From assembly GCA_031275075.1 (NCBI GenBank), contig JAISPI010000010.1, forward strand, positions 1-8,235: a DNA stretch of 8,235 nt, in the 5' to 3' direction. The notes beneath the pieces are model-generated. The model did no database searches. It was given only the letters and a program-made list of their open reading frames with translations, and was not told the DNA's origin. The translations under genes and the position numbers were made by a program. Each line of letters opens with the position of its first letter. Position 1 is the first letter of the stretch. Shown in pieces: positions 1 to 5,784 of the stretch. Source of the DNA: Burkholderiales bacterium. GTDB taxonomy: Bacteria; Pseudomonadota; Gammaproteobacteria; Burkholderiales; Casimicrobiaceae.

Positions 1-588
1 TTGTCGCCGCAAGCAAAAACACAGCAAGCGCGTCGTGTCACGATTCTTCTGCACAAGCCCGTCGGTTATGTCTCGGGACAGCCGGAGCCGGGTTATCAGC
101 CCGCCATCGTGTTGGTCACACCGGACAACCAGTGGCGGCAAGATGGCGATCCGCTTTTCAGCGCCACGCATCTGCGCCATCTTGCGCCGGCCGGAAGACT
201 CGATATTGATTCGACGGGCTTATTGGTGTTGACTCAAGATGGCCGCGTGGCGCGTGATCTGATTGGCGAAATGTCGGAAGTCGATAAGGAATATCTGGTG
301 CGCGTCGAAGGCGCTTTGAGCGACGCAAGTTTGAAGCTGCTCAACCACGGATTAACCATCGACGGTGAAGCGCTAAAGCCGGCGCAGGTAGAATGGATCA
401 ATGACGACCAGTTGCGTTTTGTCCTGCGCGAAGGCAAAAAGCGTCAGATTCGCCGGATGTGCGAGGCGGTTGGCCTGACCGTTACCGGTCTTAAGCGTGT
501 CCGGATTGGCCGAGTGCGTCTTGGCGATTTGCCGCTCGGTCAATGGCGCTATCTGCGCGACGATGAATCGTTCGGCGATTTGAAGTAA
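1..588 (+). CDS. rRNA pseudouridine synthase, RsuA/RluF family (5'-truncated by window edge)
   Basis: Enzyme that isomerises a specific uridine to pseudouridine in rRNA, probably 23S rRNA during ribosome assembly in the cytoplasm. The 195 visible residues hold the family signature GRLDIDSTGLLVLT (65-78), in which D68 is the expected catalytic aspartate. They also hold the HKPVGY strand (18-23), DKEYLV (95-100), the EGKKRQIRRMCEAVG block (144-158) and an LPLGQWRYL ending that resembles RluF. Family members normally carry an N-terminal S4 RNA-binding domain of about 60 residues. It is missing here because the reading frame is open to base 1, so the TTG at position 1 is probably not the true start and the gene begins outside the window. 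The stop is TAA at 586-588. The target could be the RluF, RluB or RluE site; I cannot tell which. The family call is firm, the exact target is not. Confidence 0.9.
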   Translation: MSPQAKTQQARRVTILLHKPVGYVSGQPEPGYQPAIVLVTPDNQWRQDGDPLFSATHLRHLAPAGRLDIDSTGLLVLTQDGRVARDLIGEMSEVDKEYLVRVEGALSDASLKLLNHGLTIDGEALKPAQVEWINDDQLRFVLREGKKRQIRRMCEAVGLTVTGLKRVRIGRVRLGDLPLGQWRYLRDDESFGDLK

Positions 589-704
589 CGCACAGACGAC
601 GGTAGATAATATTCCTACCACTGAAAAACACCGCTTTCGTTTTAAGATAGCATTAGCTTGTCTTTTTTGAAAATTAAAATTCGTTCTTTGAAAGTTTTGC
701 ATTG
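589..704 (+). promoter_or_regulatory. AT-rich gap and leader upstream of deaD, possible promoter
   Basis: This gap has no gene. It becomes strongly AT-rich from about 640. The best -10-like match is TAAAAT at 675-680, but its -35 partner (TTAGCT at 653-658, 16-bp spacer) is poor, so the promoter assignment is weak. A short inverted repeat GGTAG/CTACC (601-605 and 615-619) has no T-run after it and does not make a convincing terminator for the upstream gene. Only a poor ribosome site, GAAAG at 690-694, precedes the helicase. Confidence 0.3.
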
Positions 705-2414
705 ATGATGTCAACGCCTACCTCCTTTGCCGATCTGGGGCTGTCCCCTGAACTGTTGGCTGCACTGTCCGATCTCGGTTATGAAGCGCCTTCTCCGATC
801 CAGTCAGCGTGCGTTCCATATTTACTCGCCGGCCATGACTTGCTTGGCATGGCGCAAACCGGTACCGGTAAGACGGCCGCTTTCGCTCTGCCGATTTTGC
901 AACGCATCGACCTTAGGAAACGTCTGCCGCAAGCGTTGATTCTGGCGCCGACCCGCGAGCTTGCGATTCAGGTTGCCGAGGCTTGCCAGAGTTACGCCCG
1001 CCACTTGCCGGGTTTTCACGTCGCGCCGATTTACGGTGGACAAGGCATGGGCCTTCAGCTCAAACAACTGGGTCGCGGTGTTCATGTCGTCATCGGTACA
1101 CCGGGCCGGGTGATGGATCACATCGAACGCAAAAGTCTCGATCTCTCACATTTGACGACGCTGGTGCTCGACGAAGCCGATGAAATGCTGCGCATGGGTT
1201 TTATCGACGACGTCGAATGGATTTTGCAACATGTCCCGACGACACGTCAGACGGCATTATTCTCGGCGACGATGCCAGAGCCGATTCGCCGCGTCGCACA
1301 GCGTTATCTGCGCGACCCGCAGGAAGTCAAGATCAAATCGACCACCGCCACGGTCACTGCCATCCGCCAACGTTATTGGCAAGTCAGTGGCTTGCACAAA
1401 CTCGATGCCTTGACCCGCATTCTCGAAGTCGAAGACAATCTCGACGCCGCAATCATTTTCGTGCGCACCAAGACGGCGACGGTTGAGCTTGCCGAGAAAC
1501 TCGAAGCGCGCGGTTACGGCGCTGCTGCGCTGAATGGCGATATGAATCAAGTTTTGCGCGAACGTACTATCGACCAGTTGAAAACCGGCGGCATCGACAT
1601 CGTCGTCGCCACCGACGTCGCGGCGCGCGGCATCGATGTGCCGCGTATCAGCCATGTGATCAATTACGACATCCCGAACGACACTGAAGCCTACGTTCAC
1701 CGAATCGGCCGCACCGGTCGTGCCGGTCGGCAAGGCAACGCCATTTTGTTCGTGGCGCCGCGAGAGATTTCCACTCTGCGTGCCATCGAACGCTCCACCC
1801 GTCAACCCATCGAGCCGCTGACGCTACCATCGAAACAGGCGGTTGCCGACCGTCGTGTTGCACAGTTCAAGGAACAAATCATGCAGGTGATCGAGAGCGA
1901 AGAGCTCGATTACTTCGCTGAAGTCGTCAACGAGATTGAAGAAGAATCTACCGAGACCGATATCCACGAAATTGCCGCCGCGCTCGCTTTTCTCGTTCAA
2001 CAGGAAAGGCCGTTACGCGCTGAGGGTTTGAGCGATGCGTTGCCACGTGACGCCAACGCTTCTCGCGGCCGCCATCAGGACGATACGCGTAACCGTCGGC
2101 ATGACAGCCCTTTGCAAGCTTACCGGATTGACGCTGGCCGTGCTCATGGCATCACTCCCGGCGACATTGTCGGCGCGCTTACCAACGAAGCCGGCATCGG
2201 CGGCCGCGCCATCGGTCGGATTTCCCTTTTCGACGATTACAGCATTATCGAACTTCCCAACGATTTGTCGAAGGAAACGCTCAACACGCTGGCGTTTCTC
2301 CGTGTGCGGCAACGTCCGCTGAAACTGGCGCCGATGGTGCGGCGTGATCGCCAAGAAAAACGCGATGGCGGCAAAGCGAAAAAATCTTTTGCGCGAAAGA
2401 AATCAGGAAAATAA
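705..2414 (+). CDS. deaD: DEAD-box ATP-dependent RNA helicase, DeaD/CsdA type
   Basis: ATP-driven RNA unwinding enzyme acting in the cytoplasm. DeaD/CsdA proteins help ribosome (50S) assembly and mRNA turnover, especially in the cold. All helicase motifs are visible in the 569-residue product: Q motif with Q33, motif I AQTGTGKT (50-57), Ia PTREL (82-86), Ib TPGR (132-135), II DEAD (156-159), III SAT (187-189), V DVAARGID (304-311), VI HRIGRTGR (332-339). Residues about 471-541 match the DbpA/CsdA C-terminal RNA-binding fold (YRIDAGRAHGI through SIIELP), which separates it from RhlE/RhlB. A short Lys/Arg-rich tail follows. The start is ambiguous: TTG 702, ATG 705 and ATG 708 are consecutive in frame, and I take 705. 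The weak ribosome site agrees with post-transcriptional control but does not show it. The length is a little under E. coli DeaD. The stop codon lies in the terminal repeat of the following intergenic element. Confidence 0.95.
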   Translation: MMSTPTSFADLGLSPELLAALSDLGYEAPSPIQSACVPYLLAGHDLLGMAQTGTGKTAAFALPILQRIDLRKRLPQALILAPTRELAIQVAEACQSYARHLPGFHVAPIYGGQGMGLQLKQLGRGVHVVIGTPGRVMDHIERKSLDLSHLTTLVLDEADEMLRMGFIDDVEWILQHVPTTRQTALFSATMPEPIRRVAQRYLRDPQEVKIKSTTATVTAIRQRYWQVSGLHKLDALTRILEVEDNLDAAIIFVRTKTATVELAEKLEARGYGAAALNGDMNQVLRERTIDQLKTGGIDIVVATDVAARGIDVPRISHVINYDIPNDTEAYVHRIGRTGRAGRQGNAILFVAPREISTLRAIERSTRQPIEPLTLPSKQAVADRRVAQFKEQIMQVIESEELDYFAEVVNEIEEESTETDIHEIAAALAFLVQQERPLRAEGLSDALPRDANASRGRHQDDTRNRRHDSPLQAYRIDAGRAHGITPGDIVGALTNEAGIGGRAIGRISLFDDYSIIELPNDLSKETLNTLAFLRVRQRPLKLAPMVRRDRQEKRDGGKAKKSFARKKSGK

Positions 2415-2470
2415 CCGCAAGGGGAAATTTGCCGAAAAGAGCGAAAAAACTTTCAAGGTGCTTTGAGATC

Positions 2471-2504
2471 GCATGGTGGGCACACTGCGCTTCGCCCACC
2501 CTGC
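2471..2504. terminator. Hairpin between convergent genes, possible bidirectional terminator
   Basis: GGTGGGC (2475-2481) pairs perfectly with GCCCACC (2494-2500) around a 12-base loop. After one mismatch, GCA (2471-2473) pairs with TGC (2502-2504). It lies between two genes that converge, so it could end transcription from both sides. There is no immediate T-run on the + side. It may simply be the palindromic core of the surrounding repeat. Confidence 0.45.
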
Positions 2505-2510
2505 ATCACT

Positions 2511-2537
2511 TTCTTTGTGTTCTTTGCGTTCTTTGCG
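2511..2537. repeat. Three tandem 9-bp units (TTCTTTGYG)
   Basis: TTCTTTGTG (2511-2519), TTCTTTGCG (2520-2528) and TTCTTTGCG (2529-2537) sit head to tail and run into the GGTTA of the terminal repeat. Short arrays of this kind are, from memory, common dispersed intergenic sequence in many bacterial genomes. The peptide read on the opposite strand (TAKNAKNTKK) is a translation of the repeat and not a gene product. Confidence 0.8.
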
Positions 2538-2543
2538 GTTAAA

Positions 2544-3407
2544 TCACTCCGTATCCAGCGGCTTGGTGTATTTCCATTTGTTGTGAATCCACAGCCAGTC
2601 TTCCGGGCTTTTCCGGATTTCGCGCTCGAGTGCTTCGGCGTAGCGGCTGATGATGTCTGTATCGCCATCACGGTCATAGGGCGGTTCGGCGATCAGTTCA
2701 AGCCGTATCTTGTAATACCCTTGCCGGACACGCCGCATCTCCACAAAGAATACCGGCGCCTTCATGATTTTGGCGAGTTTGTCGGTGCCAACGAAAAACG
2801 CCGTATCCTGATTCAGAAAATGCGCCCAGTGTTTATTGGCGTCTTTTAACGGCGTTTGATCGGCCACCAGCGCATAAGCATTGATTTCATTGCGACGTTT
2901 GATGACTTCTTTGGTAAATATTTTATGCGGGATCATCGTTGCGCCAAAACGGGAACGCGCATTTTTCAGAAAACGGTCGGCGCCTTCATTACGCTGCGGC
3001 TTATAAACCGCCGCCGTCGGCACCGGCAACCAGAGCCCTGCCGCCAAAATCGTCCATTCCCAATTACAGAAATGCGCTGCCATCAGCAATACCGATTGCC
3101 CGCGGTCAGCGTAGGCTTTGACGACTTCGGGATTTTCGACGATGACCCGCGCCCGCACCTTTTCGGCGTCAGCGCGAAGTCCCCATAAGGCTTCCGCCAG
3201 TACCCTTCCCAGATTCCGGTAATGGTTGCGCAGGATTCGTTTCCGCTCTTGTTCGCTTTTTTCCGGAAACGACTGCGCCAAATTTGCCGCCGCGAGTTTA
3301 CGCCGCCAGCGGACGAGATAGAATGTCAAGATGAACACTGCATTCCCGATGCCGTAAAGCACCGGCAACGGCAGGTAAGATAACCCCTTCAATAGTCCAA
3401 GCATCAT
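2544..3407 (-). CDS. LpxL/HtrB-family lysophospholipid (lipid A-type) acyltransferase
   Basis: Inner-membrane enzyme family that moves a fatty acyl chain from acyl-ACP to a lipid A precursor or related glycolipid. The 287-residue product has a hydrophobic N-terminal anchor (about 8-32) followed by the basic stretch RWRRK, and the catalytic H-X4-E box HFCNWE (H112, E117). ADQTP (182-186), FLNQDTAFF (197-205) and a C-terminal WLWIHNKWKY (271-280) follow. Length and motif order are normal for the family. The HFCNWE, FLNQDTAFF and RGYY features recall Bacteroidota LpxL more than enterobacterial LpxL, and the usual H-R-R/K-W-K ending has Asn for the first Arg (HNKWK). Two ATG codons start it (3407 and 3404); an AGG at 3420-3418 is a modest ribosome site. 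It is divergent from a phosphopantetheinyl transferase that could supply holo-ACP. Substrate and acyl length cannot be read from sequence. Confidence 0.88.
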   Translation of the reverse strand: MMLGLLKGLSYLPLPVLYGIGNAVFILTFYLVRWRRKLAAANLAQSFPEKSEQERKRILRNHYRNLGRVLAEALWGLRADAEKVRARVIVENPEVVKAYADRGQSVLLMAAHFCNWEWTILAAGLWLPVPTAAVYKPQRNEGADRFLKNARSRFGATMIPHKIFTKEVIKRRNEINAYALVADQTPLKDANKHWAHFLNQDTAFFVGTDKLAKIMKAPVFFVEMRRVRQGYYKIRLELIAEPPYDRDGDTDIISRYAEALEREIRKSPEDWLWIHNKWKYTKPLDTE

Positions 3408-3445
3408 CTGATCCGCACCTGTTTAACGCCTTCTTCTTTCTAATA
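3408..3445. promoter_or_regulatory. 38-bp divergent gap between acyltransferase and PPTase genes
   Basis: Only 38 bp separate the two divergent starts, so any promoters must overlap each other or lie inside the opposite coding sequence. I find no convincing -35/-10 pair. The acyltransferase side offers an AGG at a distance of 10 bases. The PPTase side is pyrimidine-rich (TTCTTCTTTC at 3431-3440) with no Shine-Dalgarno sequence. Confidence 0.3.
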
Positions 3446-4240
3446 ATGGATCATACAGGCAACGCCCCATTTTTCGAAATCGCCCAACCGCCGCAACGGT
3501 TGCCGGTCGAGATTCCAGGCGTTTCGTTGTGGTGGGCGACCCTCGCGCAACCCGAGACCGCCATCGCGCAATGGCTTGTATGGCTAACGCCTGAGGAAAG
3601 GCAGCGCGCCGAACGGATGGCGCGACCATCGTCGCGCTACCGCGCCGTCGTCGTCCGCGCCTTGTTGCGCGGCTTGCTGGCGCAAGCGCTAGGGCGAGAA
3701 TCCGCCGTTTCACCAGCATCGTTGCGCTTTCAAACCGGCGCACACGGTCGCCCGTATCTGACGGCTCCTTTCGCGGACGGTGCAGTCCGCGATTTCAATC
3801 TCTCACATTCCGGTGACAACCTGTTGGTCGGCATTTTGCACAGTACCGCACCACCATTCTGGCAGCGTATTGGCGTTGACCTCGAATCGCTGCAACGTTC
3901 CCGTGACACCACGCGTCTGGCTTGTCGTGTTCTGAGCGTAAGTGAGCAAAGCACTCTGGCCGGGCTGAGCCGCGAAGAAAGCCAATGCCGTTTTTTCCGT
4001 TATTGGGTGCTCAAGGAAGCGTTCTCGAAAGCGGTCGGCGCTGGTTTTTCGCTTGGGTTTGAAACGATAGACTTTGATATTGACGCGGCTTCCGCGCCTT
4101 ATGCCCGCGCGTTGCCGAAGCCGTACCGTCCCGACGATTGGACACTGCAATTCCTTCCGGTCGATCCGCCTTTCGTCGCCGCACTGGCGCTGGGCGGAAA
4201 TCAGGAATCAAAAAAATCTGAACAACCCTTTGATTCCTGA
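3446..4240 (+). CDS. 4'-phosphopantetheinyl transferase, Sfp/group II type
   Basis: Transfers the phosphopantetheine arm of CoA to a conserved serine of acyl, aryl or peptidyl carrier proteins, turning apo into holo form; Mg-dependent and cytoplasmic. The 264-residue length and two-lobed layout fit Sfp/AcpT-like enzymes and not the short AcpS. Motifs are complete: GRPYL (101-105), FNLSHSGD (117-124), IGVDLE (142-147, metal ligands D145 and E147) and FFRYWVLKEAFSKAVG (183-198, with W187, K190, E191 and K195). No polyketide or peptide synthetase gene is in view, so the carrier protein is unknown; it could be the housekeeping ACP or a specialised one. The start ATG 3446 has no visible Shine-Dalgarno sequence. 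The last 12 residues (253-264, polar QESKKSEQPFDS) are encoded inside a perfect inverted repeat and look like an add-on after the fold ends near ALALGG. Confidence 0.93.
   Translation: MDHTGNAPFFEIAQPPQRLPVEIPGVSLWWATLAQPETAIAQWLVWLTPEERQRAERMARPSSRYRAVVVRALLRGLLAQALGRESAVSPASLRFQTGAHGRPYLTAPFADGAVRDFNLSHSGDNLLVGILHSTAPPFWQRIGVDLESLQRSRDTTRLACRVLSVSEQSTLAGLSREESQCRFFRYWVLKEAFSKAVGAGFSLGFETIDFDIDAASAPYARALPKPYRPDDWTLQFLPVDPPFVAALALGGNQESKKSEQPFDS
4201..4240. terminator. Perfect 12-bp inverted repeat at the PPTase/mucD convergent junction
   Basis: TCAGGAATCAAA (4201-4212) is the exact reverse complement of TTTGATTCCTGA (4229-4240), with a 16-base loop. It covers the last 12 PPTase codons and its TGA stop, and lies 17 bp beyond the mucD stop on the other strand. 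It probably acts as a bidirectional terminator or 3'-end stabiliser, although neither side has a clean downstream T-run. The A7/T7 run (4210-4216) sits at the stem-loop boundary. Confidence 0.55.
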
Positions 4241-4265
4241 CTCCTGTCCTCTGATACCTATTCCT
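4232..4265. repeat. Degenerate 7-bp tandem repeat (GAYTCCT type)
   Basis: GATTCCT (4232-4238), GACTCCT (4239-4245), GTCCTCT (4246-4252), GATACCT (4253-4259) and ATTCCTC (4260-4266) follow each other with a 7-base period and decreasing match. The array starts inside the right arm of the inverted repeat and reaches the mucD stop codon (TAG, 4260-4258). Similar GACTCCTGATTCCTG strings are, from memory, frequent in bacterial intergenic repeats. Confidence 0.5.
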
Positions 4266-5688
4266 CAGCCGACCGAATGGTGGTGAAGAAATAATTGCCG
4301 TTGCGCAAGATTTGCAATGTCACTGCCGCCTTTTTGTCGAGTTTACCGAACACTCCATTGAGCTGCGATGCGCTTTTCGCTTCGATCATCGTACCGCGCT
4401 GGATCACCGCGATGATAACGTCGCCGGGCTGAAGGTTGCCGCGAATCCGGCCACGAACATCTTCGACAAGCACGCCGTCTTTGATCTCAAGCTGTCTTTT
4501 CTGGGCTGCTGTTAGATCGGACAGCACCAACCCAAGAGGATTGGGTTTCACGCCGCCTCTGCTGCTTGGGCCGCCTGCCGTTGTGCCGCTTTCGTCCTCG
4601 CTCTCGGCAATGGCCACCGTCACCTCTTTGGTCGCCCCCTCGCGCCACAGCGTCAGCGTCGTTTTGCTGCCTGGCCGCAACACCGTGATGATACGCGGCA
4701 ACTCGCTGCTGTTTTGCACATTACGACCATCGGCTTTCAGGATGATATCGCCGGGCTTGACCCCCGCCTTGTCGGCCGGACCGTCTTTTTCGACGGCATT
4801 GACCAACGCACCGGCCGTCGATTTCAGACCAAACGCTTCTGCGGTATCTTTGCTGACTTCCTGAATAACGACACCAATCCGGCCGCGTGTCACTTTACCG
4901 GTCGCTTTGATCTGATTGACGATGTTCATCGCCACGTCGATCGGAATCGCAAACGACAGCCCCATGAAGCCGCCGCTACGCGAATAGATCAACGAATTGA
5001 TGCCAACAACCTCGCCTTTCAGGTTGAAAAGCGGGCCGCCGGAATTACCGGGGTTGATCGCCGTATCGGTCTGAATGAACGGCACCAGATTTTCCTGTGG
5101 CAGATCGCGGCCTTTGGCGCTGACGATACCAGCCGTCATGGTGTTTTCCAGTCCGAACGGTTTTCCGATCGCTACCACCCACTCGCCGACTTTCAGCTTT
5201 TCAGGATCGCCTATCGTCACCATCGGCAAGGGACGGTCAACATTGATTTTCAGCAGCGCCACATCGGTACGTCGATCAAAACCTACGACCGTCGCCGTGT
5301 ATTCGTTCTTGTCGGCCAGCTTAACCTTGACATCATCGGCCTTGTCGATCACATGCGCATTGGTGACGACATACCCATCAGACGAAATGATGAACCCCGA
5401 ACCCATCGCCTGCGGACCTTCCGGCTCACCGCGTCGTTGTTGCGGCGGCGGCATACCGAAGCGCCGGAAAAAATCGTAGAACGGATCGTCTTCTGACATC
5501 CCCGTCATCGGGTGGCTACGGGCTTTTTGGCGTACGTCAATCGACACCACTGCTGGCCCCTGTTTTTCATAAAGTTCAGTGAAATGGGGCAACCCCGTCA
5601 CTTGGGCGCGCAGCGCCGGCGCAACCAACAACATCAATGCAGCGCAGCACCACAACACAACTCTTGCTTTACGCGAAGAAAGCAACAT
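4258..5688 (-). CDS. mucD: Periplasmic serine endoprotease/chaperone, Do (DegP/MucD) family
   Basis: Degrades or refolds damaged envelope proteins in the periplasm, an output of the sigma E response. I start it at ATG 5688, not the further upstream in-frame TTG 5718, because AAGGAG (5701-5696) sits seven bases before this ATG and the product then opens directly with a signal peptide (basic MLLSSRKAR, hydrophobic core, probable cleavage after ALRA at 25-28). The 476-residue protein, close to Pseudomonas MucD in size, has a trypsin-like domain with the triad H112 (TNAHVI), D142 (RRTDVALLK) and S216 (GNSGGP). PDZ1 spans about 268-360 and PDZ2 about 380-470, joined by a Gly/Ser-rich linker (366-380). 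It is the last gene of the rpoE-rseA-rseB-mucD operon, 96 bp after rseB, and converges on the PPTase gene. A DegQ/DegP name would be equally acceptable. Confidence 0.95.
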   Translation of the reverse strand: MLLSSRKARVVLWCCAALMLLVAPALRAQVTGLPHFTELYEKQGPAVVSIDVRQKARSHPMTGMSEDDPFYDFFRRFGMPPPQQRRGEPEGPQAMGSGFIISSDGYVVTNAHVIDKADDVKVKLADKNEYTATVVGFDRRTDVALLKINVDRPLPMVTIGDPEKLKVGEWVVAIGKPFGLENTMTAGIVSAKGRDLPQENLVPFIQTDTAINPGNSGGPLFNLKGEVVGINSLIYSRSGGFMGLSFAIPIDVAMNIVNQIKATGKVTRGRIGVVIQEVSKDTAEAFGLKSTAGALVNAVEKDGPADKAGVKPGDIILKADGRNVQNSSELPRIITVLRPGSKTTLTLWREGATKEVTVAIAESEDESGTTAGGPSSRGGVKPNPLGLVLSDLTAAQKRQLEIKDGVLVEDVRGRIRGNLQPGDVIIAVIQRGTMIEAKSASQLNGVFGKLDKKAAVTLQILRNGNYFFTTIRSAEE

Positions 5689-5702
5689 TTTGGAACTCCT
5701 TA
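5689..5702 (-). promoter_or_regulatory. Ribosome binding site that fixes the mucD start
   Basis: The reverse strand reads TAAGGAGTTCCAAA and then ATG. AAGGAG seven bases before the ATG is near ideal. It lies inside the frame opened by the upstream TTG, arguing that the TTG is not used. Confidence 0.8.
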
Positions 5703-5718
5703 TGGAAACTTGAAACAA

Positions 5719-5748
5719 GCCTGAGTAAAACCTAAAACGAAGTCAGGC
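5719..5748 (-). other. Inverted repeat in the rseB-mucD gap
   Basis: GCCTGA (5748-5743 on the reverse strand) pairs with TCAGGC (5724-5719) across an 18-base AU-rich loop. It follows directly after the UUCG hairpin and ends 30 bases before the mucD ATG. It may be an RNA structure affecting mucD expression; the long loop makes it uncertain. Confidence 0.35.
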
Positions 5749-5752
5749 AAAA

Positions 5753-5770
5753 CATCCACCGAAGTGGATA
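5753..5770 (-). terminator. Small UUCG-tetraloop hairpin between rseB and mucD, possible attenuator
   Basis: The transcript reads AUCCAC-UUCG-GUGGAU (5769-5754): a perfect 6-bp stem closed by the very stable C(UUCG)G tetraloop, plus a possible U-G pair outside it. Only four U residues follow (GUUUUG), so full termination is doubtful. It could act as partial attenuation or as an RNA processing or stability element that lowers mucD relative to rseB. Confidence 0.4.
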
Positions 5771-5784
5771 AACGACACAATATA

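Larger units (their letters stand above)
2412..2541. repeat. Composite intergenic repeat element with 9-bp terminal inverted repeats
   Basis: The convergent gap between deaD and the acyltransferase gene is bounded by a perfect 9-bp inverted repeat: TAACCGCAA at 2412-2420 and TTGCGGTTA at 2533-2541. Inside are a central hairpin (2471-2504) and a 9-bp tandem repeat (2511-2537). The left arm (about 2421-2455: purine-rich CGAAAAGAG, CGAAAAAAC) looks like a decayed inverted copy of the right-hand 9-mers. The left end overlaps the deaD TAA stop, and the right end stops 2 bp before the acyltransferase stop. No ORF inside looks real. This resembles a small non-autonomous palindromic or MITE-like intergenic element, but no target-site duplication is evident. 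Confidence 0.55.

Noticed and set aside
601..643. Terminator for the pseudouridine synthase gene (GGTAG/CTACC, then AAAAC/GTTTT)
   Set aside because: The stems are only 5 bp, the second is AT-rich, and no proper T-run follows, so I cannot support termination here.
1257..1805. 182-codon open frame on the - strand inside deaD
   Set aside because: It is antisense to the helicase core motifs, has no family resemblance and no ribosome site, and so is treated as a shadow frame.
2453..2677. Small - strand frame containing TAKNAKNTKK
   Set aside because: The peptide is a translation of the 9-bp tandem repeat, and the rest overlaps the end of the acyltransferase gene in another frame.
4714..5496. 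260-codon open frame on the + strand opposite mucD
   Set aside because: It lies wholly antisense to a gene with complete catalytic and PDZ motifs, shows no recognisable domain, and is the sort of long antisense frame that codon bias produces in such genes.
5689..5718. TTG start for mucD at 5718
   Set aside because: The ideal Shine-Dalgarno AAGGAG lies downstream of this TTG and seven bases before ATG 5688, and the 10 extra residues would spoil a normal signal peptide start.
5720..5744. Possible second sigma E promoter before mucD (TGACTT ... TCAGG)
   Set aside because: The -35 lacks the GAACTT core and the -10 is poor; the letters are better explained by the GCCTGA/TCAGGC inverted repeat.
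5764..5772. DnaA-box-like TTATCCACT in the rseB-mucD gap
   Set aside because: It is a single imperfect copy that coincides with the 5' arm of the UUCG hairpin; no cluster of boxes or AT-rich origin region is present.
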